A stretch of 64,000 bases of DNA. Source: Xanthomonas fragariae. GTDB lineage: Bacteria; Pseudomonadota; Gammaproteobacteria; Xanthomonadales; Xanthomonadaceae. Below, in pieces: positions 9,721 to 19,166 of this stretch (positions are counted from its first letter, which is position 1; each line of letters begins with the position of its first letter). Below the pieces are notes generated by a model. The model was not told the DNA's origin. It ran no database searches and was given only the letters and a program-made list of their open reading frames with translations. A program made the translations under genes and the position numbers. Where the stretch lies: positions 2,666,001-2,730,000 of the forward strand of contig NZ_CP071955.1 in the NCBI RefSeq assembly GCF_017603965.1. Direction: 5' to 3'.

Positions 9721-10521
9721 TCACTGAATTCTGGTTCCGATCCGTGACGGATCAAAACTCCCCTTACAGAACCACCCCTCGCAATTGAGCCAGATCAGGA
9801 ACGCCTTGCCGCGCAGATTGGCCTCTGGCAGAAAGTGCGTCTGTGTCCAGAACCGGCTGTCTTCGCTGTTGTCCCGATTATCCCCCATCACGAAATAGCT
9901 GTCCGCCGGCACGGTCCAGTTGCCCTGCCCGGCAGGCATGTTGCGATCGACCCATTCAAGCACGGTGTGCGTGCGACCCGGCAGGTCCTCGACCAGCAAC
10001 GTGGTACCGGTCATCTCGGCGCCCCTGGCCTTGCCGATGTACTCGCCCTTGACCGTGTAGCGCATCGGCTTGTCGTTGATGTATAGCGTATCGCCATGGA
10101 AACCGATCTTGTCGCCCGGCAAACCCACCACGCGCTTGATCCAGTTCTGATCGGGCGCATGCGGCGGCTTGAACACCACCACGTCGCCACGCTTCGGCTC
10201 GCCGGTCGGAAAGAACTTGGTGTTGGTGATCGGCAAACGGAAACCGTAAGCGAACTTGTTGACCAGGATGAAGTCGCCGATCAGCAGATTCGGCATCATC
10301 GAACTGGACGGAATCTTGTACGGCTCGGCCACGAAACTGCGCAGGATCAACACCACCGCCAGCACCGGAAAGAACGCACGCGAGTAGTCGATGATCGCCG
10401 GTTCGCTGTCCAGCAGACCGGCGCTTGCAGCGCGGCGTTTAGCCAGAAACAACGTGTCAAGCAGCCAGATCAAGCCGGTGCCCAGCGTCAAGACAACCAG
10501 AGCGATTTCAAACCATTTCAT
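9721..10521 (-). CDS. lepB: Signal peptidase I
   Basis: Inner-membrane serine protease that removes signal peptides from exported preproteins, 266 aa. Hydrophobic segments lie at about residues 5-22 and 52-65. The catalytic Ser is in YKIPSSSMMPNLLIGD (box B) and the catalytic Lys in NWIKRVVGLPGDKIGFHG (box D). Box E reads YFVMGDNRDNSEDSR. Leftward order lepA-lepB-DUF4845-rnc-era is the classic operon. Intergenic GGGATT-type repeats precede it. Confidence 0.96.
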   Translation of the reverse strand: MKWFEIALVVLTLGTGLIWLLDTLFLAKRRAASAGLLDSEPAIIDYSRAFFPVLAVVLILRSFVAEPYKIPSSSMMPNLLIGDFILVNKFAYGFRLPITNTKFFPTGEPKRGDVVVFKPPHAPDQNWIKRVVGLPGDKIGFHGDTLYINDKPMRYTVKGEYIGKARGAEMTGTTLLVEDLPGRTHTVLEWVDRNMPAGQGNWTVPADSYFVMGDNRDNSEDSRFWTQTHFLPEANLRGKAFLIWLNCEGWFCKGSFDPSRIGTRIQ

Positions 10522-10626
10522 TGATGTTCCTTACGAACGGGATTCGGGATTGGAGATTGAGGATTCGCAAAAACGTCAGGGCCGGCGTGTCGTTGCCAAT
10601 CCCAAATCACGACTCCCAAATCCCTG

Positions 10627-12417
10627 CTACTTATCCATCTGCAGAACAGCCAGGAAGGCTTCCTGCGGAATCTCCACGCGGCCGACCTGCTTCATGCGCT
10701 TCTTGCCTTCTTTCTGCTTTTCCAGCAGCTTTTTCTTGCGCGAAACATCGCCACCATAGCACTTGGCCAACACGTTCTTGCGCATTGCCTTGACCGTGGA
10801 GCGCGAGATGATCTGCGAGCCGACGGCGGCCTGGATCGCCACGTCGAACATCTGCCGCGGAATCAGCTCCTTCATTTTTTCGCATAGCTCGCGGCCACGT
10901 CGATCGGCATAACTGCGGTGCACGATGATGCTCAGTGCATCGACCTTATCGCCATTGATCAGCGTGTCCACGCGCACGAACGGGCCGGCATCGAAACGCA
11001 GAAAATGATAGTCCAGCGAGGCGTAACCGCGCGAGACCGACTTGAGCTTGTCGAAGAAATCAAGCACCACTTCGGCCATCGGCAACTCGTAGCTGATCTG
11101 CACCTGGCTACCCAGGTAGTTGATGCCGATCTGGCTGCCGCGTTTTTCTTCGCACAAAGTGATGATGTTGCCGACGTAATCGGGCGGGGTAAGGATATTG
11201 GCGCGAATGATCGGTTCGCGAATCTCCTCCACATTGTTCAGCGGCGGCAGTTTGGACGGGTTGTCCATCGGGATGATGCTGCCGTCGGTCTTGAGCACCT
11301 CGTAGACCACGGTCGGTGCGGTCGAGATCAGATTGAGGTTGTACTCGCGCTCCAGACGCTCCTGCACGATTTCCATGTGCAGCATGCCCAGAAAGCCGCA
11401 GCGGAAGCCGAAGCCCATCGCCTCGGAACTTTCCGGCTCGAAGCGCAGCGCCGCATCGTTCAAGCGCAGTTTGTCCAACGCTTCGCGCAGGTCTGGATAG
11501 TCCTCGGCATCGACCGGGAACAGACCGGCGAACACGCGCGGCTGCATTTCCTGGAAACCGGGCAGCGCATGCGGGGCAGGATCGGCGGCCAGGGTCAAGG
11601 TGTCGCCGACCGGTGCGCCATGCACGTCCTTGATCGAGGCATTGATCCAGCCCACTTCGCCGGCGCCAAGGGCAGCAAGCTCCTTGCGCTTGGGCGTGAA
11701 AACGCCGACCTTGTCGACCAGATGGGTGCGGCCGGTGGACATCACCAGGATCTTGCTCCCTGGCTTGATCTCGCCCTGCATCACGCGCACCAACGAGACC
11801 ACCCCCAGGTAGTTGTCGAACCAGGAATCGATGATCAGCGCCTGCAGCTTGTCGGTGTCGCGCGGGGTGGGCGGCGGAATGCGCTGCACGATCGCCTCCA
11901 ACACCAGATCGACGTTGAAGCCGGTCTTGGCGCTGACCGCAACCGCGTCTTCGGCGTCGATGCCAATCACCGCTTCGATCTCCGCCTTGGCGCGCTCGAT
12001 GTCGGCGGTCGGCAGGTCGATCTTGTTGATCACCGGCACCACTTCCAGACCCTGCTCGACGGCGGTGTAGCAGTTGGCGACCGATTGCGCCTCCACGCCT
12101 TGCGCGGCATCCACCACCAATAGGGCGCCTTCGCAGGCGGCCAGCGAGCGGCTGACTTCATAAGAGAAGTCGACATGCCCGGGGGTATCGATGAAGTTGA
12201 GGTGGTAGACCTGCCCGTCCTTTGCCGTATACGGCAAGGACACCGACTGCGCCTTGATGGTGATGCCGCGTTCGCGCTCGATCGGGTTGGAATCGAGCAC
12301 CTGGGCCTCCATCTCGCGCGCCTGCAGGCCACCGCACAGCTGGATGATCCGGTCGGCCAGGGTGGATTTGCCATGGTCGACGTGGGCAATGATGGAGAAG
12401 TTGCGGATATGCTTCAT
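10627..12417 (-). CDS. lepA: Elongation factor 4 (LepA)
   Basis: Ribosome-associated back-translocating GTPase, 596 aa, full length. G1 [14 protein letters not shown], the switch region [15 protein letters not shown]3 DTPGHVDF, G4 NKIDLPTAD. The LepA-specific C-terminus has [20 protein letters not shown] and ends [19 protein letters not shown]...FLAVLQMDK. It is the first gene of the leftward lepA-lepB-rnc-era-recO run. Confidence 0.97.
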   Translation of the reverse strand: MKHIRNFSIIAHVDHGKSTLADRIIQLCGGLQAREMEAQVLDSNPIERERGITIKAQSVSLPYTAKDGQVYHLNFIDTPGHVDFSYEVSRSLAACEGALLVVDAAQGVEAQSVANCYTAVEQGLEVVPVINKIDLPTADIERAKAEIEAVIGIDAEDAVAVSAKTGFNVDLVLEAIVQRIPPPTPRDTDKLQALIIDSWFDNYLGVVSLVRVMQGEIKPGSKILVMSTGRTHLVDKVGVFTPKRKELAALGAGEVGWINASIKDVHGAPVGDTLTLAADPAPHALPGFQEMQPRVFAGLFPVDAEDYPDLREALDKLRLNDAALRFEPESSEAMGFGFRCGFLGMLHMEIVQERLEREYNLNLISTAPTVVYEVLKTDGSIIPMDNPSKLPPLNNVEEIREPIIRANILTPPDYVGNIITLCEEKRGSQIGINYLGSQVQISYELPMAEVVLDFFDKLKSVSRGYASLDYHFLRFDAGPFVRVDTLINGDKVDALSIIVHRSYADRRGRELCEKMKELIPRQMFDVAIQAAVGSQIISRSTVKAMRKNVLAKCYGGDVSRKKKLLEKQKEGKKRMKQVGRVEIPQEAFLAVLQMDK

Positions 12418-12516
12418 AGGGGGTGGGGTCTAACCACCATAATAATACTCACAGCCTTTAATCATCGCACCTCACGAAAATTATTGCAAATAAAAATTAA
12501 CAAATGCTCTCGCCAG

Positions 12517-13030
12517 TCATACCTTCGCTCGCTCATTCACTAACTTCTTAGCCACATCGACCAAAGAAAGCTGGGAGCTTAAACCACGTTCCATGGCATC
12601 GGAAGCACCACGCGCTGACAGTAAAATATTTCACCTCAACTCCCCGTTCTTTAAAATACGCAGAACCACACCCTTAAAAAAATCTAATAAGTGAGAGCTA
12701 CCGGTGGGCATGAATAAGATTTTGAAAGGAACACCTATCTTTGCAATGCTCGCCAAGACCTCTAAAATAGTGAAACTCCCTTGGCATTGCCAATCTTCCC
12801 GTAGATACCGAGAATAAAACCATCGATAGAATCGAAATATTTTTTATCCAGCTTAACCGCGCCTTCCGCGGCCTCAATTGAAACATCAAGCGCCCGTACA
12901 TGATCGACAGCCTTGCCACACACGTCATTAACTTCAACTCGACTTGGAGGGGCACAATAAAAATCCTCTCATCTCCCCCATAATAAAGCAGCTCCTTATT
13001 AGCCCTGCCCCTCAGCTACAGCAATTCCAC
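12517..13030 (-). pseudogene. Decayed gene of unknown function in lepA-mucD gap
   Basis: Leftward coding sense can be followed by joining frames: NKELLYYGGDERIFIVP, then RVEVNDVCGKAVDHVRALD and DSIDGFILGIYGKIGNAKGV. A frameshift leads to LEVLASIAKIGVPFKILF and HLLDFFKGVVLRILKNGELR. After an in-frame TGA, SARGASDAMERGLSSQLSL and VDVAKKLVNERAKV end at a stop at 12517-12519. At least two frameshifts and two in-frame stops are needed, so it is dead. The stretch is visibly AT-richer than its neighbours, suggesting acquired DNA. I do not recognise the family. Confidence 0.5.
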
Positions 13031-13265
13031 GCTTCTCCCTACATAAGCCTAATTCAAGGCGGCGATGGGGCTTCCTGGCTGAAAAACGTCGGGCCAGCCA
13101 CCACGCGTCAGCAACGCCGACAGTGGACATGGTTGGAAATGCCAAGAAAAGTTGCCCCGTCTGCAGGCCCGTAGCGAAAACGCCGGCTGAGAGTCAGGGC
13201 TAATCAGGAAGCAGCTTTTCCTCAGTCACTTCAAGATTTTTTAAATCTTACAGTGCGACTCACCT

Positions 13266-13408
13266 TAGGCTTGGTTAGAACAAAATCATACCAAAGGTGG
13301 GTGCGGACGGCGCGTGAGGAACCGCAGTGTACGCGTGGTACATGCCGATGCCGAGCACCGACCGCGCCCGCCTGGCGGTGAGCGCAGTGGTTTTGTTAGC
13401 CGCTCTAA
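13266..13408. mobile_element. MITE-like element, copy 2 (left end degraded)
   Basis: From about 13296 the sequence matches the dispersed element (GGTGGGTGCGGACGGCGCG, GTACGCGTGGTACATGCCGA) and ends in the intact right terminus GTTTTGTTAGCCGCTCTAA at 13408. The left terminus is only weakly recognisable (TTAGGCTTGGTTAGAACAAAA from 13266). Just outside it, near 13187-13215, lies CTGAGAGTCAGGGCTAATCAGGAAG, a near match to the sequence following the IS1595-type transposase fragment at 48552, so an IS end may also have been here. Confidence 0.8.
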
Positions 13409-13473
13409 GCATCTACATCCAGTAAAACGACCGAGTTAACTTCTACGCTTTCATCAAGATCAAGAGCCATCAT
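13405..13473 (-). pseudogene. Start of a small acidic gene truncated by a MITE
   Basis: Leftward ATG at 13473 preceded by a strong Shine-Dalgarno (AAGAGGAGA). The frame gives MMALDLDESVEVNSVVLLD and then VDA, where the stop codon is supplied by the terminal repeat of the MITE. The RBS and clean acidic N-terminus suggest a genuine gene whose remainder was displaced when the element inserted. Nothing on the far side of the element continues it recognisably. Confidence 0.45.
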
Positions 13474-13599
13474 TACTCTCCTCTTACGCATGCCGAGTTA
13501 AACCGCCTTGCCATTTCGCCGAAACCACGAATAATGAACCCATGTCAACTTGGGCGTTTAGCAAGTTCGTCGATGTATTACTGGGTTCAGCAAACCGTA

Positions 13600-15171
13600 T
13601 TAGCCAGCCTTAATCGCTACGTAGCTGTTTGCTTGTCCACTAGAGATTAGCAACATGATCACGTCGCCTTTCTTGTAACCGGCCAGTACACGATTCAACT
13701 CGGCCACGCTGCCAACCGAGATCCTACCCACCCGCAGGATTACCTGACCGGGAGAAAGCGGCGGCGAAGTATTGCGCGCCTGCGAACCTGTCACCGCAGC
13801 GATGCGCACGCCCTGTCCCGCTTCCAGGCCCAGGTGACTGCGCTCGGCGGCGGTCAGGTCGGCCACCTGCAAGCCGAGCAAGACCACGTTGACCGAAGCC
13901 TCCGGCTTGGCGTCCTCGGCAGCAGTGTGTGGCGCGTTGTCGACAGAATCGTCCCGCAAGGAAGCCAGGATCACGGCGACCTTACGGGGCTTGCCGTCAC
14001 GCAGCACGTCCAGGGTCACCTTGGTGCCCGGCGGCAACAAGCCGATCATTGGCGGTAGATCGCTGTAGGCCTGGATATTCTTGCCATCGATGCTGCGAAT
14101 CACATCGCCCACCTCAATGCCGGCCTTGGCTGCAGGACTGCCGGCGGGAATGTCGTTCACCAGCGCACCGCGCGTATCCGGCAGGCCCAGGCCCTGCGCC
14201 TTGAGTGCATCGATCGGGCCGACCGCCACGCCCAGCATGCCGCGACTCACGTGGCCGGTGGCCTTGATCTGCTCGGCAGCGCTGAAGGCCAGATCGATCG
14301 GGATCGCGAAGCTGATGCCCATATAGCCGCCCGAAGCGGAGAAGATCTGCGAATTGATGCCAACCACTTCACCACGCGTGTTGAGCAGCGGGCCGCCGGA
14401 GTTGCCCTGATTGATCGCCACGTCGGTCTGGATGAAGGGCACATAGCGCTGGTCCGCATACGGATTGCTGCGGCCGGTGGCGCTGACGATACCGGCGGTG
14501 ACTGAGTGATCCAGGCCGAACGGCGAGCCTATCGCCACTACCCACTGGCCCGGCCTGAGCGTTTTGGAATCGCCGATGCGTACCGTCGGCAGACCCTTGG
14601 CCTCGATCTTCAGCAGCGCCACATCGAATTGCTCGTCGCTGCCAACCACCTTGGCCTTGAACTCGCGCCGGTCGGTCAGCTTGACGGTGACCTCGCTGGC
14701 GCCATCGACCACGTGGTGGTTAGTCAGCACGTAGCCGTCGGCGGAAATAATGAACCCCGAGCCCATCGACTTGCCGGCGATACCGCCGTCGTCATCGTCC
14801 TGGCCAGGGCCCTGCCCCTGACGCGGCCCGCCCGGCATTTGGAAGTCCGGACCGAAGAAACGGCGGAAGAACTCCGGCATCTGCTCATCGCCCGGCATGG
14901 CGCCGCCGTCCTGCCTTCCGCGCCGCTGACGCGCCACGGCGGCCTTGCGGGTAGTGGTGGTTTCGATGTTGACCACGCCCGAGCCGACCTGTTCGACCAA
15001 GTTGGTGAAATCCGGTAGCCCCGCCACCAGCTGCGGCGCTGGCGTGGCGCTGCGGTTGGCAGCGATCGGCGCGGTGTCCTTGGCGACCGGCGCAGGCCGC
15101 TGCGCGCAAGCGACCAACGGCAGGGACATGGCGATCAGGCCAAACATTTGGGTGCGGATGCGATGGTTCAT
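13600..15171 (-). CDS. mucD: Periplasmic serine protease DegP/MucD (lipoprotein-like leader)
   Basis: HtrA-family envelope protease and chaperone, 523 aa from the ATG at 15171 (good GGAGG upstream). The leader ends LPLVACAQ, which fits a lipobox (L-V-A-C), so this copy may be membrane-anchored. The trypsin-like domain has the catalytic His in LTNHHVVDGA, Asp in EQFDVALLKI and Ser in NQGNSGGPLLNT. Two PDZ domains follow (around GMLGVAVGPIDALKAQGL and LGLQVADLTAAERSHLGL). A Gly/Gln/Asp-rich loop lies near residues 105-125. It is the third gene of the rpoE-rseA-mucD module for clearing misfolded envelope proteins. Confidence 0.95.
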   Translation of the reverse strand: MNHRIRTQMFGLIAMSLPLVACAQRPAPVAKDTAPIAANRSATPAPQLVAGLPDFTNLVEQVGSGVVNIETTTTRKAAVARQRRGRQDGGAMPGDEQMPEFFRRFFGPDFQMPGGPRQGQGPGQDDDDGGIAGKSMGSGFIISADGYVLTNHHVVDGASEVTVKLTDRREFKAKVVGSDEQFDVALLKIEAKGLPTVRIGDSKTLRPGQWVVAIGSPFGLDHSVTAGIVSATGRSNPYADQRYVPFIQTDVAINQGNSGGPLLNTRGEVVGINSQIFSASGGYMGISFAIPIDLAFSAAEQIKATGHVSRGMLGVAVGPIDALKAQGLGLPDTRGALVNDIPAGSPAAKAGIEVGDVIRSIDGKNIQAYSDLPPMIGLLPPGTKVTLDVLRDGKPRKVAVILASLRDDSVDNAPHTAAEDAKPEASVNVVLLGLQVADLTAAERSHLGLEAGQGVRIAAVTGSQARNTSPPLSPGQVILRVGRISVGSVAELNRVLAGYKKGDVIMLLISSGQANSYVAIKAG

Positions 15172-15275
15172 CAGGTTGCCTCCGATGGCAGGCGACAAGG
15201 GCGAACCCTTTGATGACAAGGGTCCGGCACGATAACGAGAGGAAGGACGCCGAGCGGATGAGATCGGCGGCGGCG

Positions 15276-16160
15276 TCAATTCTGTGGCAACTGCACAGGC
15301 AGCGACCGATCTGGCGCCGGGCTGGTCACGATTTGTGGCGCGGGCTCGAACGGGTAGAACGCGGGGCCTTGGCCGCTTTGCCGGACACTGGCGTCGAGCG
15401 GCCTTTCGCCAGCCCCGGATAAAACCGCGCGCGGCCACGGGCGTGCCTGCAGCGTCGTATCGGAATGCGTGAACGGGTTGGAGGGCGCTGTGGGGGTTGC
15501 AGTCGCCGGTGCCGGCGTGGCGGTCGCCACCATGCGGGTCGGCGTCTGTTGCTGGCGCCAAGCCACGCTACGCGCCGCCTGCTGGTTGCGCGTAGCCGCG
15601 CCACGGCGGGTAGAAGCCAGCGCTGCAGCCGGCACTGCCGCGGCGAGCGCGACAATGTCATCAGGGGTCGCCGGGCCAGGCGCGACCGGAGCCTTCCGTG
15701 CCACTGGTGCGACCGGAACCTGCGAAGCCGCAGGCATCTGCGCTGTGGTGGCATACACCGGCATATCCGAGGCAAGCAAGGCGGTCTGAGGAAGACGCTC
15801 GCGCGCGACGAATAAAGCAATTGCGGCAACCGACGCTGCAATCGCCGCACCACCACCCCAACGCCAACGCGCGACCGGGCGCCTCGTCCGGTACTCCTGT
15901 GGAGCGGACTCAGCAGCAATGGCGCTATGCACACGCGCTGCAAAATCCAATGGTGCTGGCGCACTGGCCACACCGCGCAACACATCGCCGCACAGCTGCC
16001 AGCGTTCGTGGCAACCGGCCAGTTCTTCATCGTGGGCGAGACGGCGCAACAAAAAACGCGACTCGTCGGTATTCAATTCGCCGTCCACCAACGCGGACAG
16101 CTGCTGACGATAGTGAAGCTCGAACTTGTCGGTGGTGGACATGACAGGGTTATGCCTCAT
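15276..16160 (-). CDS. rseA: Sigma-E factor negative regulatory protein (RseA/MucA-like anti-sigma)
   Basis: A 294-aa anti-sigma factor. The N-terminal cytoplasmic domain contains LSALVDGELNTDESRFLLRR and ERWQLCGDVLRG, typical of the RseA N-terminal domain that binds sigma-E. A single membrane helix follows (GGGAAIAASVAAIALFVA, about residues 110-127), then a long Ala/Pro/Thr-rich periplasmic part that is low in complexity. The first ATG overlaps the rpoE stop (ATGA), giving coupling; MSTTDKFEL at 16142 is the alternative start and fits the family N-terminus better. RseB is absent; mucD follows. Confidence 0.88.
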   Translation of the reverse strand: MRHNPVMSTTDKFELHYRQQLSALVDGELNTDESRFLLRRLAHDEELAGCHERWQLCGDVLRGVASAPAPLDFAARVHSAIAAESAPQEYRTRRPVARWRWGGGAAIAASVAAIALFVARERLPQTALLASDMPVYATTAQMPAASQVPVAPVARKAPVAPGPATPDDIVALAAAVPAAALASTRRGAATRNQQAARSVAWRQQQTPTRMVATATPAPATATPTAPSNPFTHSDTTLQARPWPRAVLSGAGERPLDASVRQSGQGPAFYPFEPAPQIVTSPAPDRSLPVQLPQN

Positions 16161-16777
16161 ACACGGTGTCGCTCACGGGTAGCGCTTTCGGTCTCCAATA
16201 GAGGCCGCAGCTCGTTGTCGATGGCCTCGCGCGCCCGGAAGATGCGCGAGCGCACCGTTCCGATCGGGCAATCCATCTTTCGCGCGATTTCGTCATAACT
16301 CAGCCCGTCCACCTCGCGCATGGTGATGGCCGACCGGAGTGCTTCCGGCAGGGCTTGGACCGCACGCATCACCGTTTGTTCCAGCTCCTGTCGCATCAAT
16401 TCGCGCTCCGGTGTGTCGGTATCGCGCAATCGGATCGCACCATCGCACCGCTCGGCATCGCTGATCTCGATGTCGTCGGTGGGTGGCCGGCGGTTGTGCG
16501 CAGCCAGATGATTCTTGGCAGTGTTGACGGCAATGCGGTGCAGCCACGTATAGAACTGGGAGTCGCCGCGGAAACTGTTGATCGCGCGGTATGCGCGCAC
16601 AAATGCGTCCTGGGCCACGTCCTGGCTTTCGCTCCAGTCGGCGATATAGCGCCCGATCAACGCGACGATTCGATGCTGGTATTTGCGAACCAGCACATCG
16701 AACGCTGCGCTTTCGCCGCGCTGCACACGCCGGACCAATTCCAGATCCAGCTCCTGAGGTGTATCGACTTCGGCCAT
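16157..16777 (-). CDS. rpoE: RNA polymerase sigma factor RpoE (AlgU-type)
   Basis: ECF sigma factor of the envelope stress response, 206 aa. Region 2 has DVLVRKYQHRIVALIGRY, DVAQDAFVRAYRAINSFRG and FYTWLHRIAVNTAKNHL. Region 4 has LPEALRSAITMREVDGLSY and GTVRSRIFRAREAIDNEL. The start MAEVDTPQELDLELV at 16777 was chosen because the upstream in-frame extension is unlike the family. A sigma-E-like promoter lies at 16817-16843, implying autoregulation. It is followed by rseA and mucD. Confidence 0.95.
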   Translation of the reverse strand: MAEVDTPQELDLELVRRVQRGESAAFDVLVRKYQHRIVALIGRYIADWSESQDVAQDAFVRAYRAINSFRGDSQFYTWLHRIAVNTAKNHLAAHNRRPPTDDIEISDAERCDGAIRLRDTDTPERELMRQELEQTVMRAVQALPEALRSAITMREVDGLSYDEIARKMDCPIGTVRSRIFRAREAIDNELRPLLETESATRERHRV

Positions 16778-16816
16778 GTCGGGCCGCACTCCTGTCAGCC
16801 CACCGAAGTCGGGCAA

Positions 16817-16843
16817 TGAGACCGCTATTGAAAAGAAAAGTTC
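16817..16843 (-). promoter_or_regulatory. Sigma-E-type promoter before rpoE
   Basis: On the minus strand GAACTT is followed after exactly 16 bp by TCTCA, a close match to the sigma-E consensus (GAACTT-N16/17-TCTGA/TCTAA). It ends about 40 bp upstream of the rpoE start codon, as expected for an autoregulated rpoE-rseA-mucD transcript. Confidence 0.7.
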
Positions 16844-17013
16844 ATACCGCTCCGTACGATCGTCGCGCATTCAGGGTAGCTGCACCGATGCGCCGCTGGC
16901 CACGCCCCGGATGAGGCGCATGCCGTCCTGTCGCCGGATATGGGTATTTGACGTGAAGGAAACAACCTCTGGATGATAACGATCTTTCCTTATATCGCCG
17001 GACGGCCAGACAT

Positions 17014-19095
17014 ATGCTTCCAGGTTTCGACGGGCTCCGATTCAGTCATTGGCAGGCCGACCTGCGCGAGGACGGCGTGGTGGTGCTCAGTCTTGATCGT
17101 CAGGGCGCACCGGTCAACGCACTTTCGCAGGAGGTGCTGCTCGAGTTGGACGCGCTGGTCGAGCGGCTGGCACTGGAGCCGCCCAAGGGCGTAGTGCTGC
17201 GCTCCGGCAAGGCCAACGGTTTCATTGCCGGCGCCGACCTGAAGGAATTCCAGGAGTTCGACCGCAAAAGCACGGTCAACGATGCGATCCAGCGCGGCCA
17301 GAGTGTCTTTCAGAAGCTGGCAGAACTGCCCTGCCCCACGGTCGCGGCGATCCATGGTTTCTGCATGGGCGGCGGCACCGAGATCGCGCTCGCCTGCCGT
17401 TATCGGGTGGCCTCCGACGACGGCAGCACGCGCATCGGCCTGCCGGAAACCAAGCTCGGCATCTTTCCCGGCTGGGGCGGCAGCGCCCGCTTGCCGCGTC
17501 TGATCGGTGCGCCGGCGGCGATGAATTTGATGCTGACCGGCCGCACCGTGTCGGCCAAGGCCGCGCGTGCGATGGGCTTGATCGACAAGATCACTGCGCC
17601 TGCCGTACTGGTCGATGCGGCAGCGGCATTGGCACTGGCCGGTACCAAGCGCCCGTTCAAACAGCGCGCCACCGCCTGGGCTACCAATACCTTACTCGCG
17701 CGCAAACTGCTGGCGTCGCAGATGCGCAAGCAGGTCGCACGCAAGGCGCACAAGGAGCATTACCCGGCGCCATATGCGCTGATCAACGTGTGGGAGCGCG
17801 CCGGTGGCAGCGGCATCCAGGCCCGGCTCGCTGCCGAACGCAAGGCGGTGGTCAAACTCGCCGGCACGCCGACCGCACGCAATCTGGTCCGTCTCTTCTT
17901 CCTCACCGAACGCTTGAAAGCGCTGGGTGGCAAGGACGCCGGCGGCGCGGCACTGGCGCCGATTCGCCATGTGCACGTGATCGGTGCCGGCGTGATGGGC
18001 GGCGACATCGCGGCCTGGGCCGCTTACAAGGGCTTTGAGGTCACCCTGCAGGATCGCGAGCAGCGCTTCATCGATACCGCGTTGACGCGCGGCGGCGAGT
18101 TGTTCGCCAAGCGGGTCAAGGACGACGCCAAGCGGCCGGCGGTCGCGGCGCGTCTGCGTGGCGACCTGGCCGGTGCAGGCGTGGCACAAGCCGATCTGTT
18201 GATCGAGGCGATCATCGAAAACCCACAGGCCAAGCGCGATCTGTATCAATCGGTAGAGCCGCAGCTCAAACCCGATGCGTTGCTGACCACCAACACCTCA
18301 TCGATTCCGCTGACCGAGCTGCGTGGGCACATCCAACGTCCGGCGCAGTTTGCCGGCCTGCACTATTTCAATCCGGTGGCGATGATGCCGCTGGTGGAAA
18401 TCGTGCAGCACGACCGTCTGGATCCGGCCAACGTCACGCGTCTTGCCGCGTTCTGCAAGGCATTGGACAAGTTCCCGGTGCCAGTCGCCGGCACGCCGGG
18501 TTTCTTGGTTAATCGCGTGCTGTTCCCATATCTGCTCGAAGCGGCCACCGCGTATGCCGAAGGCGTGCCGGGCCCGGTGCTGGACAAGACCGCGGTGCAG
18601 TTCGGCATGCCGATGGGGCCGATCGAATTGATCGACACGGTTGGCCTGGATGTCGCCGCAGGCGTGGGCGCAGAACTGGCGCCGTTCCTACGTCTGCCCA
18701 TTCCCGCAGCACTGGCAACAGTGGAACCGGGCAAGCGCGGCAAAAAGGATGGCCAGGGCATGTACAAGTGGGAGAACGGCCGCGCGGTCAAACCCGACGT
18801 GGCCAGCGGCTATGCAGTGCCGGCCGATTTGGAAGATCGCCTGATCCTCCCACTGCTCAACGAAGCGGTGGCCTGCCTGCAAGATGGCGTAGTGGCCGAT
18901 GCGGATCTGCTCGATGCCGGTGTCGTCTTCGGTACCGGCTTCGCCCCGTTTCGCGGCGGCCCGATCCAGCACATCCGCAGTGTCGGCGCCGACGCGCTGC
19001 TCGAACGCCTGCAAGCACTGCAGGCGCGTTACGGCGAGCGCTTCGCACCACGGCCAGGTTGGGATTTGTCGTTGTTGCGTGAGGCAGTGGTGTGA
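17014..19095 (+). CDS. Bifunctional enoyl-CoA hydratase / 3-hydroxyacyl-CoA dehydrogenase (FadB/FadJ type)
   Basis: Multifunctional alpha subunit of fatty-acid beta-oxidation, 693 aa. The N-terminal crotonase domain has GFIAGADLKEF (oxyanion hole), FCMGGGTEIALAC and LPETKLGIFPGWGGSARLPR with both catalytic Glu positions. The central Rossmann domain has HVIGAGVMGGDIAAWAA and TTNTSSIPLTEL. The dehydrogenase signature follows in FAGLHYFNPVAMMPLVEIV (catalytic His) and TPGFLVNRVLFPYLLEA, and the C-terminal domain ends in FGTGFAPFRGGP. No thiolase partner is adjacent. Its strand is opposite to the rpoE module; a bidirectional terminator separates it from the transporter gene downstream. Confidence 0.93.
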   Translation: MLPGFDGLRFSHWQADLREDGVVVLSLDRQGAPVNALSQEVLLELDALVERLALEPPKGVVLRSGKANGFIAGADLKEFQEFDRKSTVNDAIQRGQSVFQKLAELPCPTVAAIHGFCMGGGTEIALACRYRVASDDGSTRIGLPETKLGIFPGWGGSARLPRLIGAPAAMNLMLTGRTVSAKAARAMGLIDKITAPAVLVDAAAALALAGTKRPFKQRATAWATNTLLARKLLASQMRKQVARKAHKEHYPAPYALINVWERAGGSGIQARLAAERKAVVKLAGTPTARNLVRLFFLTERLKALGGKDAGGAALAPIRHVHVIGAGVMGGDIAAWAAYKGFEVTLQDREQRFIDTALTRGGELFAKRVKDDAKRPAVAARLRGDLAGAGVAQADLLIEAIIENPQAKRDLYQSVEPQLKPDALLTTNTSSIPLTELRGHIQRPAQFAGLHYFNPVAMMPLVEIVQHDRLDPANVTRLAAFCKALDKFPVPVAGTPGFLVNRVLFPYLLEAATAYAEGVPGPVLDKTAVQFGMPMGPIELIDTVGLDVAAGVGAELAPFLRLPIPAALATVEPGKRGKKDGQGMYKWENGRAVKPDVASGYAVPADLEDRLILPLLNEAVACLQDGVVADADLLDAGVVFGTGFAPFRGGPIQHIRSVGADALLERLQALQARYGERFAPRPGWDLSLLREAVV

Positions 19096-19116
19096 TGTCG
19101 CTGCTGCTACTTTGAG

Positions 19117-19151
19117 CCAACAACAAGGCCCCCCGGCGGCCTTGTTGTTGG
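19117..19151. terminator. Bidirectional terminator hairpin between convergent genes
   Basis: Perfect 14-bp inverted repeat CCAACAACAAGGCC / GGCCTTGTTGTTGG with a 7-nt loop, placed between the converging beta-oxidation gene and cation transporter gene. Confidence 0.85.
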
Positions 19152-19166
19152 CGCACCACTGATCGG

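Noticed and set aside
10918..12123. 401-codon plus-strand frame across lepA
   Set aside because: Antisense to a full-length conserved GTPase; no RBS or family resemblance.
13600..15561. Longer MucD starting at 15561
   Set aside because: It overlaps rseA and lacks a leader; ATG 15171 has GGAGG and a signal peptide.
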